From NCBI GenBank assembly GCA_963833745.1, contig CAWHZD010000002.1:30567-94566 (forward strand): a stretch of 64,000 nt of DNA. Direction: 5' to 3'. Both the position numbers and the translations under genes were made by a program. The number at the start of each line of letters is the position of its first letter. Position 1 is the first letter of the stretch. The notes under the pieces were generated by a model, which saw only the letters and a list, made by a program, of their open reading frames with translations, was not told the DNA's origin and did not search any database. The DNA is from AP-15 sp963833745. GTDB lineage: Bacteria > Pseudomonadota > Alphaproteobacteria > ATCC43930 > CGMCC-115725. Below are positions 9,202-18,455 of this stretch, piece after piece.

Positions 9202-9589
9202 TTTTCGGTTTCCTTCCCCGGGATGAGTTTGCGCTGCATCCTGCCGCAGCCGCACGGCCCTGTCGACCCGCTGCGCTGCGCGGGGGTCAGGGCGCGATGC
9301 GCGTCTGCCAGCAACGCGTCGAGCAAGGGCTGCAAGACTGACCCTGATGGCCACCCGCGCCTGACCGAACCGCGATGGAGCGGTTGGCCTTTCTGGACGG
9401 ACGCTTGCAGCATGGACCGGGCGTTCGGTCTAGCAAAAATCGAGAGGAACCTTGTCCAATTCTAGATCATAACGGGCGAAAATGGCGGGTCTGCCCGGCA
9501 AAACCAGGAGTCGGCCGGCCTCCCGTCGGCGAATGCGCCGAACCTCGGGGACGAGCTAGGGCGGAAAAAACAGTTGGATTGTCAGCCCG
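9202..9589. other. 388-bp gene-free stretch upstream of CMD copy B
   Basis: The first ~75 bp resemble the leader of CMD copy A (shared TTTCCTTCCCCGGG and a following CTGTCGACC), so the duplication included promoter-proximal DNA. The rest is GC-rich with only short unsupported open frames. It should contain the promoter of the CMD pair. No terminator, tRNA or repeat is seen. Confidence 0.5.
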
Positions 9590-10504
9590 TCAGAACGGCA
9601 CCGTGCCTCGGATGACGGTGCGATGCAGAACGCGGCGATGCTTGGTCATCTCAAAATTGGCGACAGCACGGTGTAGAAGGCAGCGATTGTCCCACATGAT
9701 GAGATCTCCCACCCGCCAGCGATGCGGGTAAACGAATTGGCGCTGCGTAGCGTGCCGCAGGAGTTCGTCGAGAAGCGCGCGACCCTCGGCGGTCGGCAGG
9801 CCGACAATATGTGAGGCGTGATTACCCAAATAGAGGGCTTTTCCGCCGGTCTCCGGGTGGGTCCGCACGAGCGGGTGATCGACCGGTTCCCGAATTGCGG
9901 CACCCTCGATTGGCGGCTTGTCCGGTGGCTGGCAGCTGGCACCCCACCGGAACAACACGCGGAGCCCGGCTACCCGTCGCTTCGCTCCCGTCGACAGCGC
10001 GGAGTAGGCCAGCGCCGTGTTGGCGAACTCGGTGTCGCCCCCCTGCGGTGGCATCTCGACCGCATAAAGCGTTGTCATCATCGGTGGCACCGGATGATAG
10101 GCTTTGTCCGTGTGCCATTTGTAGTTGCTGACGGCAGATGTGGACTTATCGATCGGCTTGCCATCGCCGTCAAGGTTAGAAATCACATGCGCGACCGAAT
10201 AACGCTTGTTGATCGATGGAGGCGCTGTAGGTCGCTCCACTTCGCCGAAATTGGTGGCAAAGGCAAATTGTTGCTCCCAAGTCAGCCTCTGATTATGGAA
10301 GACGACGACGTGATGCTCAAGAAAGGCGGCAAGTATTTGGTCCTTCACAGTCATTGACATTGACTTCGACAGATCGACCCCGTCGACGGCCACGCCGGCA
10401 GCTGCCGACAAGCGCCGCCCTGTGATGACGCTGTTATTCCGTTGCACTCTGGTCGCCGGCCGCTCATCTGCCGTGACACATGCTTGCGAAGAAGGCTCGG
10501 CCAT
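9590..10504 (-). CDS. TauD/TfdA family Fe(II)/2-oxoglutarate-dependent dioxygenase
   Basis: This protein of about 304 residues belongs to the taurine/2,4-D dioxygenase fold. The iron ligands are visible: H131 and D133 in WHTDKAYH, and the distal His in NRCLLHRAV. The 2-oxoglutarate-binding Arg lies in KHRRVLHRT. These enzymes hydroxylate a substrate and often release sulfite, phosphonate or aldehyde. The ATG at 10504 starts MAEPSSQAC and matches the usual length; a GTG at 10546 would add 14 residues. It stands alone on the minus strand. The substrate is not predictable; taurine-type, aryloxy acid and carnitine-like substrates are all possible. Confidence 0.87.
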   Translation of the reverse strand: MAEPSSQACVTADERPATRVQRNNSVITGRRLSAAAGVAVDGVDLSKSMSMTVKDQILAAFLEHHVVVFHNQRLTWEQQFAFATNFGEVERPTAPPSINKRYSVAHVISNLDGDGKPIDKSTSAVSNYKWHTDKAYHPVPPMMTTLYAVEMPPQGGDTEFANTALAYSALSTGAKRRVAGLRVLFRWGASCQPPDKPPIEGAAIREPVDHPLVRTHPETGGKALYLGNHASHIVGLPTAEGRALLDELLRHATQRQFVYPHRWRVGDLIMWDNRCLLHRAVANFEMTKHRRVLHRTVIRGTVPF

Positions 10505-10707
10505 TGGCTGGATCCCGGTTGACGCAATCGGCACGGGGAAGCCCACACTTTATGCCGCGCGGCTTGGGCGACCTCCGCGCTGTCGACGGCATCGGCTTTG
10601 AAAAATTAGCACTCCAATAGCCGGATGGTAACAGCCGTGTCCGTTGCAGCAAAATCGCGCGACGCTGGAGGCAGAACGGGGTTTCGTGTGGTGCGGGGGT
10701 TCCTGCC

Positions 10708-10884
10708 TCAAAAATCGGTACAGCGGCCGTTGTACTGCCAATCTCCATACCGCGTCGGTTCGGGGCCCTTCGGTCCTCCGATTTCTGCGGGGAACGTTGC
10801 GCTTGGAGGTACCGCCGGCATAGTTTCCGGCGGGCGCAGCGTATCTTGCTTAGGCAATGGGTCGTTAGACGCGCGCTTATGCAT
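10708..10884 (-). CDS. DUF1674 / SdhAF4-like small protein
   Basis: This is a 58-residue protein whose C-terminus reads IGGPKGPEPTRYGDW followed by a short tail ending CTDF. That is the diagnostic C-terminal motif of DUF1674, the bacterial relatives of succinate dehydrogenase assembly factor 4, which binds flavinated SdhA before complex II assembly. The N-terminal half is charged and low in conservation, as usual. I chose the ATG at 10884; a TTG at 10890 adds two residues. No strong ribosome site is seen. In alphaproteobacteria the gene commonly sits divergent from or next to the rsmB methyltransferase, as it does here, which supports the call despite the short length. Confidence 0.82.
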   Translation of the reverse strand: MHKRASNDPLPKQDTLRPPETMPAVPPSATFPAEIGGPKGPEPTRYGDWQYNGRCTDF

Positions 10885-11045
10885 GAGCAAAATGTGGCAA
10901 CACCCGGCGATATCTCAAGCGGTCCCGCACTGCGCTATATCGGGCAGACGCGATCGGGAACCATCTGGAAAGTACGCCGTTGGCCTCGGCGTCACCAGAA
11001 GGTGGGTCTCGCCCTCCAGCCCTCTCATGTTGCAGAAGAACCTTG

Positions 11046-12347
11046 ATGTCTGAAGTTTCGACCGCCCGAAATGTTGCGCTCGAGTTAATCGGCGCCGTAT
11101 TGCGTCGCAAGCGGCCGCTCGATGATGCGATCGACGACAATCCGGCAATTCAGCTGCTGTCGGGGCGAGACCGGGCGTTTGCGCGTCTCCTCGTGGCGAC
11201 TGCGTTACGGCGCCTCGGCCAAATCGACGCGCTGATCGCGGCATGTCTGAGCACTCCTTTGGCGCCCCGGGCCGCGGTGATCCACGACATCTTGCGCCTC
11301 GGCGTGGCGCAGCTCCTGTTTCTGCGCACCCCGCCGCACGCGGCCGTGGCGACAAGCGTCGATCTCGCACACGGCCGCGGTTTTTTGTCGCACAAAGGGC
11401 TCGTCAATGCCGTTCTTCGACGCTTAAGCGTCGAAGGTCCCGAACTGATCCAGGCGCAGGACGCCCCGCAACTCAACACACCGGAGTGGCTGTGGCGGTC
11501 ATGGAGCTGCGAATATGGCGTCGAAACCGCGCGAGCGATCGCAAACGCGCATTTGAAAGAGGCGCCGCTGGACCTGACGTTGCGCGCAGATCCTGAGGTT
11601 TGGTGCGACAAGCTTCAGGGAATGCTGTTGCCGACGGGGACCTTGCGGCGACCGGCAGGAGGGGCGGTCACCTCCCTTCCGGGTTATGCCGAGGGCGCGT
11701 GGTGGGTCCAGGACGCGGCCGCGGCGTTGCCGGCACAGCTGTTCGGTGACGTTGCCGGGCGCAACGTCGTTGATTTATGCGCGGCTCCCGGGGGAAAAAG
11801 CGCCCAGCTCGCCTGGGCTGGCGCGCGGGTCATCGCGATTGACCGCTCGGCTCGCCGTCTCGATCGCCTTCTCGCCAATTTTCGCCGCCTCGCGCTGCCG
11901 ATCGAAGCGTTCACCGCCGACGCATTGACGTGGCGTCCCCCCGGTCCGGTCGATTGCGTGCTGCTCGATGCCCCATGCACGACCACGGGCGCAATCCGCC
12001 GCCATCCCGATGTGCCGCACCTCAAGACGCCGGACGACGTGGCCCGCCTATCGGTTGTTCAAGAGAACCTGCTGCGCGCCGCAATCGACATCCTGGTTCC
12101 GGGAGGAACGCTGGTTTATTGCACCTGCTCGCTCGAGCCGGAGGAAGGGCCGCGGCGGATCGAAGCGTTGATTCGCTCAGGAGCACCGATCGCACGCCGA
12201 GAGATCACGGCGGATGAGGTCGGCGGCCATTCCGAGTGGATTAGCGCGGAGGGGGACTTGCGGACTTTGCCTTGCCACTTGGCCGAATATGACGGCGTGG
12301 ACGGCTTTTTCTCTGCGAGGCTCACCAAGAGCGAAACTGTCGCCTAG
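11046..12347 (+). CDS. rsmB: 16S rRNA (cytosine-5)-methyltransferase, RsmB/NOP2/Sun family
   Basis: This 433-residue protein has an N-terminal NusB-like RNA-binding domain (about 1-150) and a C-terminal SAM-dependent m5C methyltransferase domain. The SAM motif DLCAAPGGKSAQLA, the motif IV cysteine in LLDAPCTTTG, and the motif VI cysteine in YCTCSLEPEEG are all visible. The two cysteines are the release and nucleophile pair of RNA m5C enzymes. The ATG at 11046 (MSEVSTARNVALEL) is the family-like start; an upstream in-frame extension has no ribosome site. It is followed by the heparinase-like gene, with a GT4 transferase and purH beyond, an order seen in related alphaproteobacteria. Confidence 0.9.
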   Translation: MSEVSTARNVALELIGAVLRRKRPLDDAIDDNPAIQLLSGRDRAFARLLVATALRRLGQIDALIAACLSTPLAPRAAVIHDILRLGVAQLLFLRTPPHAAVATSVDLAHGRGFLSHKGLVNAVLRRLSVEGPELIQAQDAPQLNTPEWLWRSWSCEYGVETARAIANAHLKEAPLDLTLRADPEVWCDKLQGMLLPTGTLRRPAGGAVTSLPGYAEGAWWVQDAAAALPAQLFGDVAGRNVVDLCAAPGGKSAQLAWAGARVIAIDRSARRLDRLLANFRRLALPIEAFTADALTWRPPGPVDCVLLDAPCTTTGAIRRHPDVPHLKTPDDVARLSVVQENLLRAAIDILVPGGTLVYCTCSLEPEEGPRRIEALIRSGAPIARREITADEVGGHSEWISAEGDLRTLPCHLAEYDGVDGFFSARLTKSETVA

Positions 12348-12484
12348 GAGCCCCGCCGGCGACCGACGGCTTGCAGCGTTCGGTTTTCCTTGTTACCAAG
12401 CAGCATGCGTTCGTTCGTCCGGCAAGCCTGTCGCAACAGACGCCTCGTGCGCGTCCGGTATTGCAGCGTCCGTGCCGCGTGCGG

Positions 12485-14173
12485 ATGAGGAGGGACGCTG
12501 GCCAGAAACACGGCAGACCGCCTGCGGAGCACGGCGACGGCCTGAGCGTTGTCACCCGTATACGGCGCGACATGCTGTATTCGGCGGCCGGCAATCGTTT
12601 TTACCGTCACACCTTATTCGGCCGAGCGCCGACTGAGGTTGAACTTAAGATCGGACAAGCCTGGCCGGGCGATCCCGAGCGCGGTGCGGCGATTGCCGGG
12701 GGGGAAATCGAGCTTGCCGGGAAGGTGGTGCGCAACCCTTCTCCACGTTGGTTTCCAACTGCTGTCGGAGAGGACTGGTTAGCCTGTTGGCACGGCTTTG
12801 ATTGGATTTCCGATCTTCTCGCTGCAGGGGCTGCGGCCCGCGATCTCGCCCGAGAATTGGTGCAGAGCTGGCTGACCGAAGAGATCGGCTATCGGTCCGT
12901 TGCGTGGCGCTCTGATGTTTTGGCGACGCGCCTTTTTGCCTGGATCAGCCATTTCGAAGAAATCATCGGGAGCGGCCGTGACCCTGCTCTTAAGCGAGCG
13001 CTCCTCTCGAGCCTCGCCGCGCAGAATCGTCACCTCGCTCGCATCGCAGCGTCCGAACTGAAGGGCGCTGCGAGGCTGCGCGCTCTGAAGGGGCTGATTG
13101 CCGGGACCGTAGCGCTCGGCGGCTCGGCGACGCGGTTGGCAAAGGCGCTGAGATGGCTGGAGCGCGAGATGCCGGCCCAGATTTTCCGCGATGGCGGGCA
13201 TCGCTCGCGCAGCCCATCGATACAACTTACGGTTATTAAGGATCTGGTCGACACACGGAATGTGCTTCGAGCCGCGAAGATCGAGACGCCGGGCGCGCTC
13301 CAGGACGCCATCGAGCGGGGGGCGCCGATGCTGCGCCTGTTTCGTCATGGCGATCGCCGTTTGGCGCTCTTCAACGATTCGCTGGAAGAGGATGGGATCT
13401 TGCTCGATCTCGTGCTGACGCGGTCGGAGACTAAAGGGCGCGCCATAGTCCACGCACCAGATTCCGGCTTCGAGCGCCTGCAGGCGGACAAGAGCCTTGT
13501 TATCGTCGATGCGGGAATGCGGTCTCCGCCCGGTTTCGACACACATGCCCATGCGGGCGCGCTGTCTTTTGAAATGAGCCACGAGCGCGAACGCATCATC
13601 GTCAATTGCGGCGGCTATCGCGGTCTGATAACGAGTTGGTCGCAGGTGGCCCGCACCAGCGCGGCGCACTCGGTGCTGGTCGTGGCTGACACCAATTCCG
13701 CCGAGATCCGGGACGACGATGTCCTCAATCGTGCGGTGACCTCGGTTTCCTGTGAGCGCGCCGAACACGAAGGCCAGCAATGGATTTCGGCGACCCACGA
13801 CGGTTATCGCGAACGGTTCGGGCTGATTTACACGCGCGAGCTTTTCCTCGCTGCTGATGGCAAGGATTTGCGCGGTGAAGAGCGCCTGAGCGGGCGCCCG
13901 GGAGCAGCCTTTGCGGTGCGCTTTCATTTACATCCCTCGGTCCAGGCCTCGCTGGTCGAAGACGAAACCGCTGCGTTGCTGCGCCTGCCGAGCGGCATCC
14001 GGTGGCGGATGCGTGCCGCCGGTGCCCAAATGTCCCTGGGCGAAAGCATCTATCTGGGATCGGGTGGGGCGCGAAAAACCCAGCAGGTGATGCTGAGCGG
14101 GACGGCGGCCCCCGGTGGCACGACCGTGCGATGGGCGTTGCGTTGCGAGAACAAGGAAACCGGCTGCGACTAG
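12485..14173 (+). CDS. Heparinase II/III family protein
   Basis: This protein of about 562 residues has an (alpha/alpha) toroid N-terminal domain, WPGDPERGAAIAGGEIELAG then YRSVAWRSDVLATRLFAWISHFEE, and a C-terminal beta-sandwich with HAHAGALSFEMSHERERIIVNCGGYRG, the Heparinase_II_III signature. It has no signal peptide. In alphaproteobacteria this family sits between rsmB and purH and its substrate is not established; polysaccharide lyase activity is a family inference only. The start is uncertain: the frame is open from 12371, ATG codons occur at 12485 and 12572, and the best purine-rich stretch (GAGGAGGGA) lies at 12486-12494, downstream of the 12485 ATG. Confidence 0.82.
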   Translation: MRRDAGQKHGRPPAEHGDGLSVVTRIRRDMLYSAAGNRFYRHTLFGRAPTEVELKIGQAWPGDPERGAAIAGGEIELAGKVVRNPSPRWFPTAVGEDWLACWHGFDWISDLLAAGAAARDLARELVQSWLTEEIGYRSVAWRSDVLATRLFAWISHFEEIIGSGRDPALKRALLSSLAAQNRHLARIAASELKGAARLRALKGLIAGTVALGGSATRLAKALRWLEREMPAQIFRDGGHRSRSPSIQLTVIKDLVDTRNVLRAAKIETPGALQDAIERGAPMLRLFRHGDRRLALFNDSLEEDGILLDLVLTRSETKGRAIVHAPDSGFERLQADKSLVIVDAGMRSPPGFDTHAHAGALSFEMSHERERIIVNCGGYRGLITSWSQVARTSAAHSVLVVADTNSAEIRDDDVLNRAVTSVSCERAEHEGQQWISATHDGYRERFGLIYTRELFLAADGKDLRGEERLSGRPGAAFAVRFHLHPSVQASLVEDETAALLRLPSGIRWRMRAAGAQMSLGESIYLGSGGARKTQQVMLSGTAAPGGTTVRWALRCENKETGCD

Positions 14174-14174
14174 C

Positions 14175-15212
14175 TTGTCGGAGGTGGCCCACCTCGCTAT
14201 CCGCGGTACGGTATCGGCGGTCGCAATCGTAGCTGCGACCGGTTTTCTTTCGGGCCTTGGTACGCGGGCGCTGATCCCGGTCCTGCGCCGAAGCGACATG
14301 CTCGATCGACCAAACGATCGTTCCTCGCATCTTATCCCAACGCCACGCGGCGGCGGCATCGCCGTCATCGGTACGGTGCTGCTCGCCTGGCTGGGCGTCT
14401 CCGCCGCAGGCTGGGTGACCTTGGCGGTGGTGCCGGTGTCTGTTGCCGCCGGGTTACTGGCCGCCGTGTGTTGGATCGACGATTTGTACGACCTTTCCCC
14501 GCTGGTGCGGCTGAGCGCACAGGCTGCCACCGTCGCGGTCGGGCTCCTCGCCCTGCCCGAGACCGAGAACACGGCATCAGGGTGGCTGGGTGCGACCGAG
14601 TATTTCACAGCGCTCGGTCTACTGTGGGTGTGGTGGGTAAACGTCTACAACTTCATGGATGGTATCGACGGCATCGCCGGCAGCGAAGCGGCGGCGATCG
14701 GCGGCGGGCTGCTGCTGGTTAGCGCGCTCGGCAGCGGCGTCGACCCGACCGTGGCGCTGCTCGCCGCTGCGATTGTCGGTGCCGCGCTCGGCTTTTTGGT
14801 GTGGAATTGGTCGCCTGCGCGGATTTTTCTTGGAGACGTCGGCAGCGCGCCGCTCGGGTATCTGACAGGTTACCTGCTGATCGGCCTCGCCGCCGCGGGC
14901 CGATGGAAGATCGCGCTGATTCTGCCGCTCTATTTCCTCGCCGACGCGACGATCACCCTGGGGCTCCGTTTGCTGCGCGGCGAGCGAGTATGGCAGGCTC
15001 ATCGCCAACACTACTACCAGCAGGCGGTCCGCCACGGGCTCGACCACGCCGCCGTCGTCTGGCGAGTGATCGTGGCTGATCTGTTGCTGATCGGGTGCGG
15101 CTGGATGGCCGAGAACGGCGGCGGCGCGCTCGCGCTTGCCGCCGCATTGGTTGTTGTCGCGGTGCTGCTGACGGTGTTGGCCCGCGGCCGCCAAGCGCGC
15201 GAGCATCAGTGA
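14175..15212 (+). CDS. Polyprenyl-phosphate GlcNAc-1-phosphate transferase-like glycosyltransferase (GT4, WecA/MraY superfamily)
   Basis: This multi-pass membrane enzyme transfers a sugar-1-phosphate to a polyprenyl phosphate carrier, the first step of O-antigen, capsule or exopolysaccharide units. Landmarks: DRPNDRSSHLIPTPRGGG near the N-terminus, the catalytic WIDDLYDLS, NVYNFMDGIDGIAG, and FLGDVGSAPLGY, plus HRQHYYQQAV in place of the HAH-type carboxy motif. About 10 TM segments are visible. It overlaps or abuts the heparinase stop; candidate starts are GTG 14115, TTG 14175 and GTG 14184. I chose TTG 14175 because it avoids the long overlap, with low certainty. Next comes purH. Confidence 0.85.
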   Translation: MSEVAHLAIRGTVSAVAIVAATGFLSGLGTRALIPVLRRSDMLDRPNDRSSHLIPTPRGGGIAVIGTVLLAWLGVSAAGWVTLAVVPVSVAAGLLAAVCWIDDLYDLSPLVRLSAQAATVAVGLLALPETENTASGWLGATEYFTALGLLWVWWVNVYNFMDGIDGIAGSEAAAIGGGLLLVSALGSGVDPTVALLAAAIVGAALGFLVWNWSPARIFLGDVGSAPLGYLTGYLLIGLAAAGRWKIALILPLYFLADATITLGLRLLRGERVWQAHRQHYYQQAVRHGLDHAAVVWRVIVADLLLIGCGWMAENGGGALALAAALVVVAVLLTVLARGRQAREHQ

Positions 15213-15250
15213 GCTTGTCGCCAACGGCCGCCGACCCTATACCCCGGCCG

Positions 15251-16834
15251 ATGAACGCTTCGCCGCACAGGATTCGCCGGGCGCTGATTTCGGTCAGCGA
15301 CAAGACAGGGATTACATCTTTTTGCGCTGCACTCGTGGCTCGCGGTATAGCGCTCGTGTCGACCGGCGGTTCGGCTCGAGCGCTGGCCGCGGCGGGGCTT
15401 CCGGTGACCGAGGTGGCCGCTATTACCGGCGTGCCCGAGTTTCTCGACGGGCGGGTCAAGACCTTGCACCCAGCGATTCACGGCGGACTGCTGGCGCGGC
15501 GCGATCGGCCCGAGCATCTTGCTGCTTTGAGCGAACGCGCAATCGACCCGATCGACCTGCTGGTGTGCAACCTCTATCCGTTTGCTGCGACGGTCGCCGC
15601 CGGCGTGAGCCGTGAGGACTGCATCGAAAACATCGACGTCGGCGGGACGGCGCTCATTCGCGCCGCCGCGAAGAACCACGACGCAGTCACGGTCGTAACC
15701 GACCCCGAGGACTATGCGCGCGTTCTGATCGAACTCGCCGCGGGGGACGGGTCGGTCGGGCCCGGGTTGCGGCGCGAGTTGGCGCACCGGGCCTATGCCC
15801 TGACCGCGGCCTATGACGCGGCGATCGCCGAATGGATGGCGCGCGAGGAGGGCGTCTCGCTTCCCGACCCTATTGTCATCGCCTGCCGACTGGCGCAGCG
15901 CTTGCGCTATGGCGAAAACCCGCATCAGGCGGCGGCGTTCTATCGCACCGGCGAGACCCGGCCGGGTGTGGCGACCGCGCGCCAGCTTCAGGGCAAGGAG
16001 TTGTCGTTCAACAATTATTCCGACGCTGATGCGGCTTTCGAACTGGTCGCCGAGTTCGCGCGGCCGGCGGTCGCGATCGTCAAACACGCAAATCCGTGCG
16101 GGGTCGCCGTCGGCGCGACGTTGAACGAGGCCTGGGACAAGGCGCTCGCCTGTGACCCGGTCAGCGCGTTCGGCGGGGTTGTGGCGCTGAACCGCCCGCT
16201 CGACATGGCCACCGCCGAGGCAATCGGGCGGCTCTTTCTCGAAGTGCTGATCGCCCCCGATGTCGATCCGGACGCGGCGGCGAGGCTCGCTTCCCGCACC
16301 GCGCTGCGGCTTTTGATCACCGGCGCAGTGCCCGATCCCAGCGCGCCGGGGGTTGCTTTTCGTTCGGTTGCCGGTGGCATTCTCGTTCAGGAGCGAGACC
16401 GAGCATCGATCGGCTCGGACGGATTACGGATCGTCACTCGACGCGCGCCAAGCGAAGCCGAAACGGCTGATCTGCTGTTTGCCGACCGCGTCGTAAAGCA
16501 CGTCAAATCGAATGCGATTGTCTTCGCGCGCAACGGCGCCACGGTCGGCATCGGGGCGGGCCAGATGAGCCGGGTCGACAGCGTGCGGATCGCCGCCGGC
16601 AAGGCAGCCGAAATCGGTCGCGCGGCAGGGTCGCCCGTGTCGCCGACCCACGGTGCGGTCCTCGCTTCCGATGCGTTCTTCCCGTTTGCCGATGGTCTCG
16701 AAGCGGCAATCGCCGCTGGAGCGACGGCAGTGATCCAGCCTGGGGGTTCGGTTCGCGATCCGGAGGTGATCACTGCGGCGGATGCCGCCGGCATCACGAT
16801 GGTGTTTTCCGGCATTCGCCGGTTCCGGCATTGA
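15251..16834 (+). CDS. purH: Bifunctional AICAR transformylase / IMP cyclohydrolase
   Basis: PurH catalyses the last two steps of de novo IMP synthesis: 10-formyl-THF-dependent formylation of AICAR, then ring closure. It has 527 residues, the family norm. The N-terminal IMP cyclohydrolase (MGS-like) domain shows LISVSDKTG and the PEFLDGRVKTLHP motif. The C-terminal transformylase has KELSFNNYSDADAA, VKHANPCGVAVG (catalytic K-H pair) and IGAGQMSRVDS. The ATG at 15251 gives the canonical start MNASPHRIRRALISV; a longer in-frame extension is rejected because it lacks homology. It lies 38 bp after the GT4 gene and is convergent with homospermidine synthase. Confidence 0.96.
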   Translation: MNASPHRIRRALISVSDKTGITSFCAALVARGIALVSTGGSARALAAAGLPVTEVAAITGVPEFLDGRVKTLHPAIHGGLLARRDRPEHLAALSERAIDPIDLLVCNLYPFAATVAAGVSREDCIENIDVGGTALIRAAAKNHDAVTVVTDPEDYARVLIELAAGDGSVGPGLRRELAHRAYALTAAYDAAIAEWMAREEGVSLPDPIVIACRLAQRLRYGENPHQAAAFYRTGETRPGVATARQLQGKELSFNNYSDADAAFELVAEFARPAVAIVKHANPCGVAVGATLNEAWDKALACDPVSAFGGVVALNRPLDMATAEAIGRLFLEVLIAPDVDPDAAARLASRTALRLLITGAVPDPSAPGVAFRSVAGGILVQERDRASIGSDGLRIVTRRAPSEAETADLLFADRVVKHVKSNAIVFARNGATVGIGAGQMSRVDSVRIAAGKAAEIGRAAGSPVSPTHGAVLASDAFFPFADGLEAAIAAGATAVIQPGGSVRDPEVITAADAAGITMVFSGIRRFRH

Positions 16835-16883
16835 CCCTGGAAAACGCGCACCGCCGGACGCGTCCGCCGCAGACGGCCCCCGG

Positions 16884-18296
16884 TCACACCACCCGGATGT
16901 TTTTGAACTGCCACGGGTCGTCGCGGTCGAGATCCTCTGGGAACAGGCGCTCGCGATCGGCAAGCGGCGTCCAATCGCCATAGACCCCGACAATCTCACC
17001 GAGATAGGGCCGGGCGATTTCAAGGACCCGCGCGAAATCCATGTCCTCGGGTTCGACAATTCCTGCTCGCGGATGCTCGAGCGCCCAAACGACGCCGCCC
17101 AGCACCGCGGCGGTAACTTGCAGCGAGGTGGCGTTGTTGTGCGGCGCCGCTCGCCGCGCTGCGTCGATCGTCAGCCGCGAGCCATACCAATAGATCCCTT
17201 TTGGTGAGCCCATCAGGAGCACGCCGAGTTCGTCGACGCCCTTGGTGATTTCGTCCATCATCAGCCGCTTGTCGGCCTGCAGCCGCCAGTTCTTGCCGGC
17301 AAATTCGTGCAGGCTCAACACCGCGTCATCGCACGGGTGATAAGCGTAGTGACAGGTCGGCCGATAGTGCGCTTCGCCGCCTTCCCCGACGGTCAGGAAA
17401 TCGGCGATCGAGATCGATTCGCCGTGAGTAATCAGAAATCCGTGATACTGCCCTTCGAGCGGCGTCCAACTGCGTACGCGCGTCGCCGCCCCAGGGCGCA
17501 GCAGATAAATCGCTGCACTACTGCCGAAATCGTGGCGCCGCCCATCCACCGGGAAGTGCCGTTCATGCGTGCCCCAGCCGAGTTCGGCAGGCTGCGAACC
17601 TTCGCTGACGAACCCCTCGATCGACCAGGTGTTGACGAACTGCCCCGGCTCCTTGGGGATATTCGAGACCTGGGTGTCGCGTTCGGCGATGTGGATGACC
17701 TTAATGCCGAGCCGCTGCGCCAGAAGCGCCCAATCGGCGCGACCCTGCGGCACGGCTGCGGTATCGTCATCGCGGGCGAGATCGACGAGCGCCTGCTTGA
17801 CGAAGTGAGAAACGAGCCCGGGGTTGGCACCATGGGTCACCACTGCGGTCGGACCTTGCAGATAGCGCCGACGCAGGGTCAGCGCACTTTCGCGCAGCGC
17901 GTAGTTCGAGCGCGCCGAGGGCGGCAGGTTTGGGTCGGTGTAGCCGCCCGGCCACGGCTCGATGCAGGTATCGAGGTAGAGCGCGCCTTTTTCCTGGCAC
18001 AGCTCGATCAGTGCCGTGCTCGACACGTCGACCGACAGGTTGAGGAGAAAATCGCCGGGCCCGGTCCGGGTGCCGAGCACGGCGCGGTAATTGTCGCGGG
18101 TCAGCGGGCTTTCATCAAAAGCAACCCCATATTCGGCCGCTACATCGCGCCCGCGTGGCTCGGCGGTGACGATTGTCACCTGTGCCGGGTCGATCTCGAC
18201 ATGGCGCATCAGCAAGGGCAGTACCCCTTGACCAATGCTGCCAAAGCCGACAATGACCAGACGGCCGCGAAAGGCCGTGTGCTTGTCGTCGAGCAT
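16884..18296 (-). CDS. hss: Homospermidine synthase
   Basis: This protein of 470 residues makes sym-homospermidine from putrescine in an NAD+-dependent reaction, typical of alphaproteobacteria. The N-terminal Rossmann fold reads VIVGFGSIGQGVLPLLMRH. Conserved blocks follow: DTCIEPWPGGY, THGANPGLVSHFVKQAL, GTHERHFP, and HYAYHPCDDA, all characteristic of the Blastochloris/Rhizobium-type enzyme. Length agrees with the family. It is convergent with purH, and there is a 159-bp gap to the bdhA remnant. No operon partner is visible. Homospermidine contributes to acid and stress tolerance in relatives. Confidence 0.95.
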   Translation of the reverse strand: MLDDKHTAFRGRLVIVGFGSIGQGVLPLLMRHVEIDPAQVTIVTAEPRGRDVAAEYGVAFDESPLTRDNYRAVLGTRTGPGDFLLNLSVDVSSTALIELCQEKGALYLDTCIEPWPGGYTDPNLPPSARSNYALRESALTLRRRYLQGPTAVVTHGANPGLVSHFVKQALVDLARDDDTAAVPQGRADWALLAQRLGIKVIHIAERDTQVSNIPKEPGQFVNTWSIEGFVSEGSQPAELGWGTHERHFPVDGRRHDFGSSAAIYLLRPGAATRVRSWTPLEGQYHGFLITHGESISIADFLTVGEGGEAHYRPTCHYAYHPCDDAVLSLHEFAGKNWRLQADKRLMMDEITKGVDELGVLLMGSPKGIYWYGSRLTIDAARRAAPHNNATSLQVTAAVLGGVVWALEHPRAGIVEPEDMDFARVLEIARPYLGEIVGVYGDWTPLADRERLFPEDLDRDDPWQFKNIRVV

Positions 18297-18455
18297 TAGG
18301 ACCCAAATGCTGGTTGGTGGCTGCCTTCCCTACGGTTTCGACCGTCGTCCTGTCAAGCGGGGGCGCCGGTCGATTTTCCCGAAGGGATGCCCGCAGCGGC
18401 GCGCACCGGCGCTTGGCCTGAGCGAGTGGCACGCCGCGGCGCCCCGGACTGTGAA

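Noticed and set aside
10625..11053. 142-codon plus-strand frame before rsmB
   Set aside because: Antisense to the DUF1674 gene, no ribosome site, no homology.
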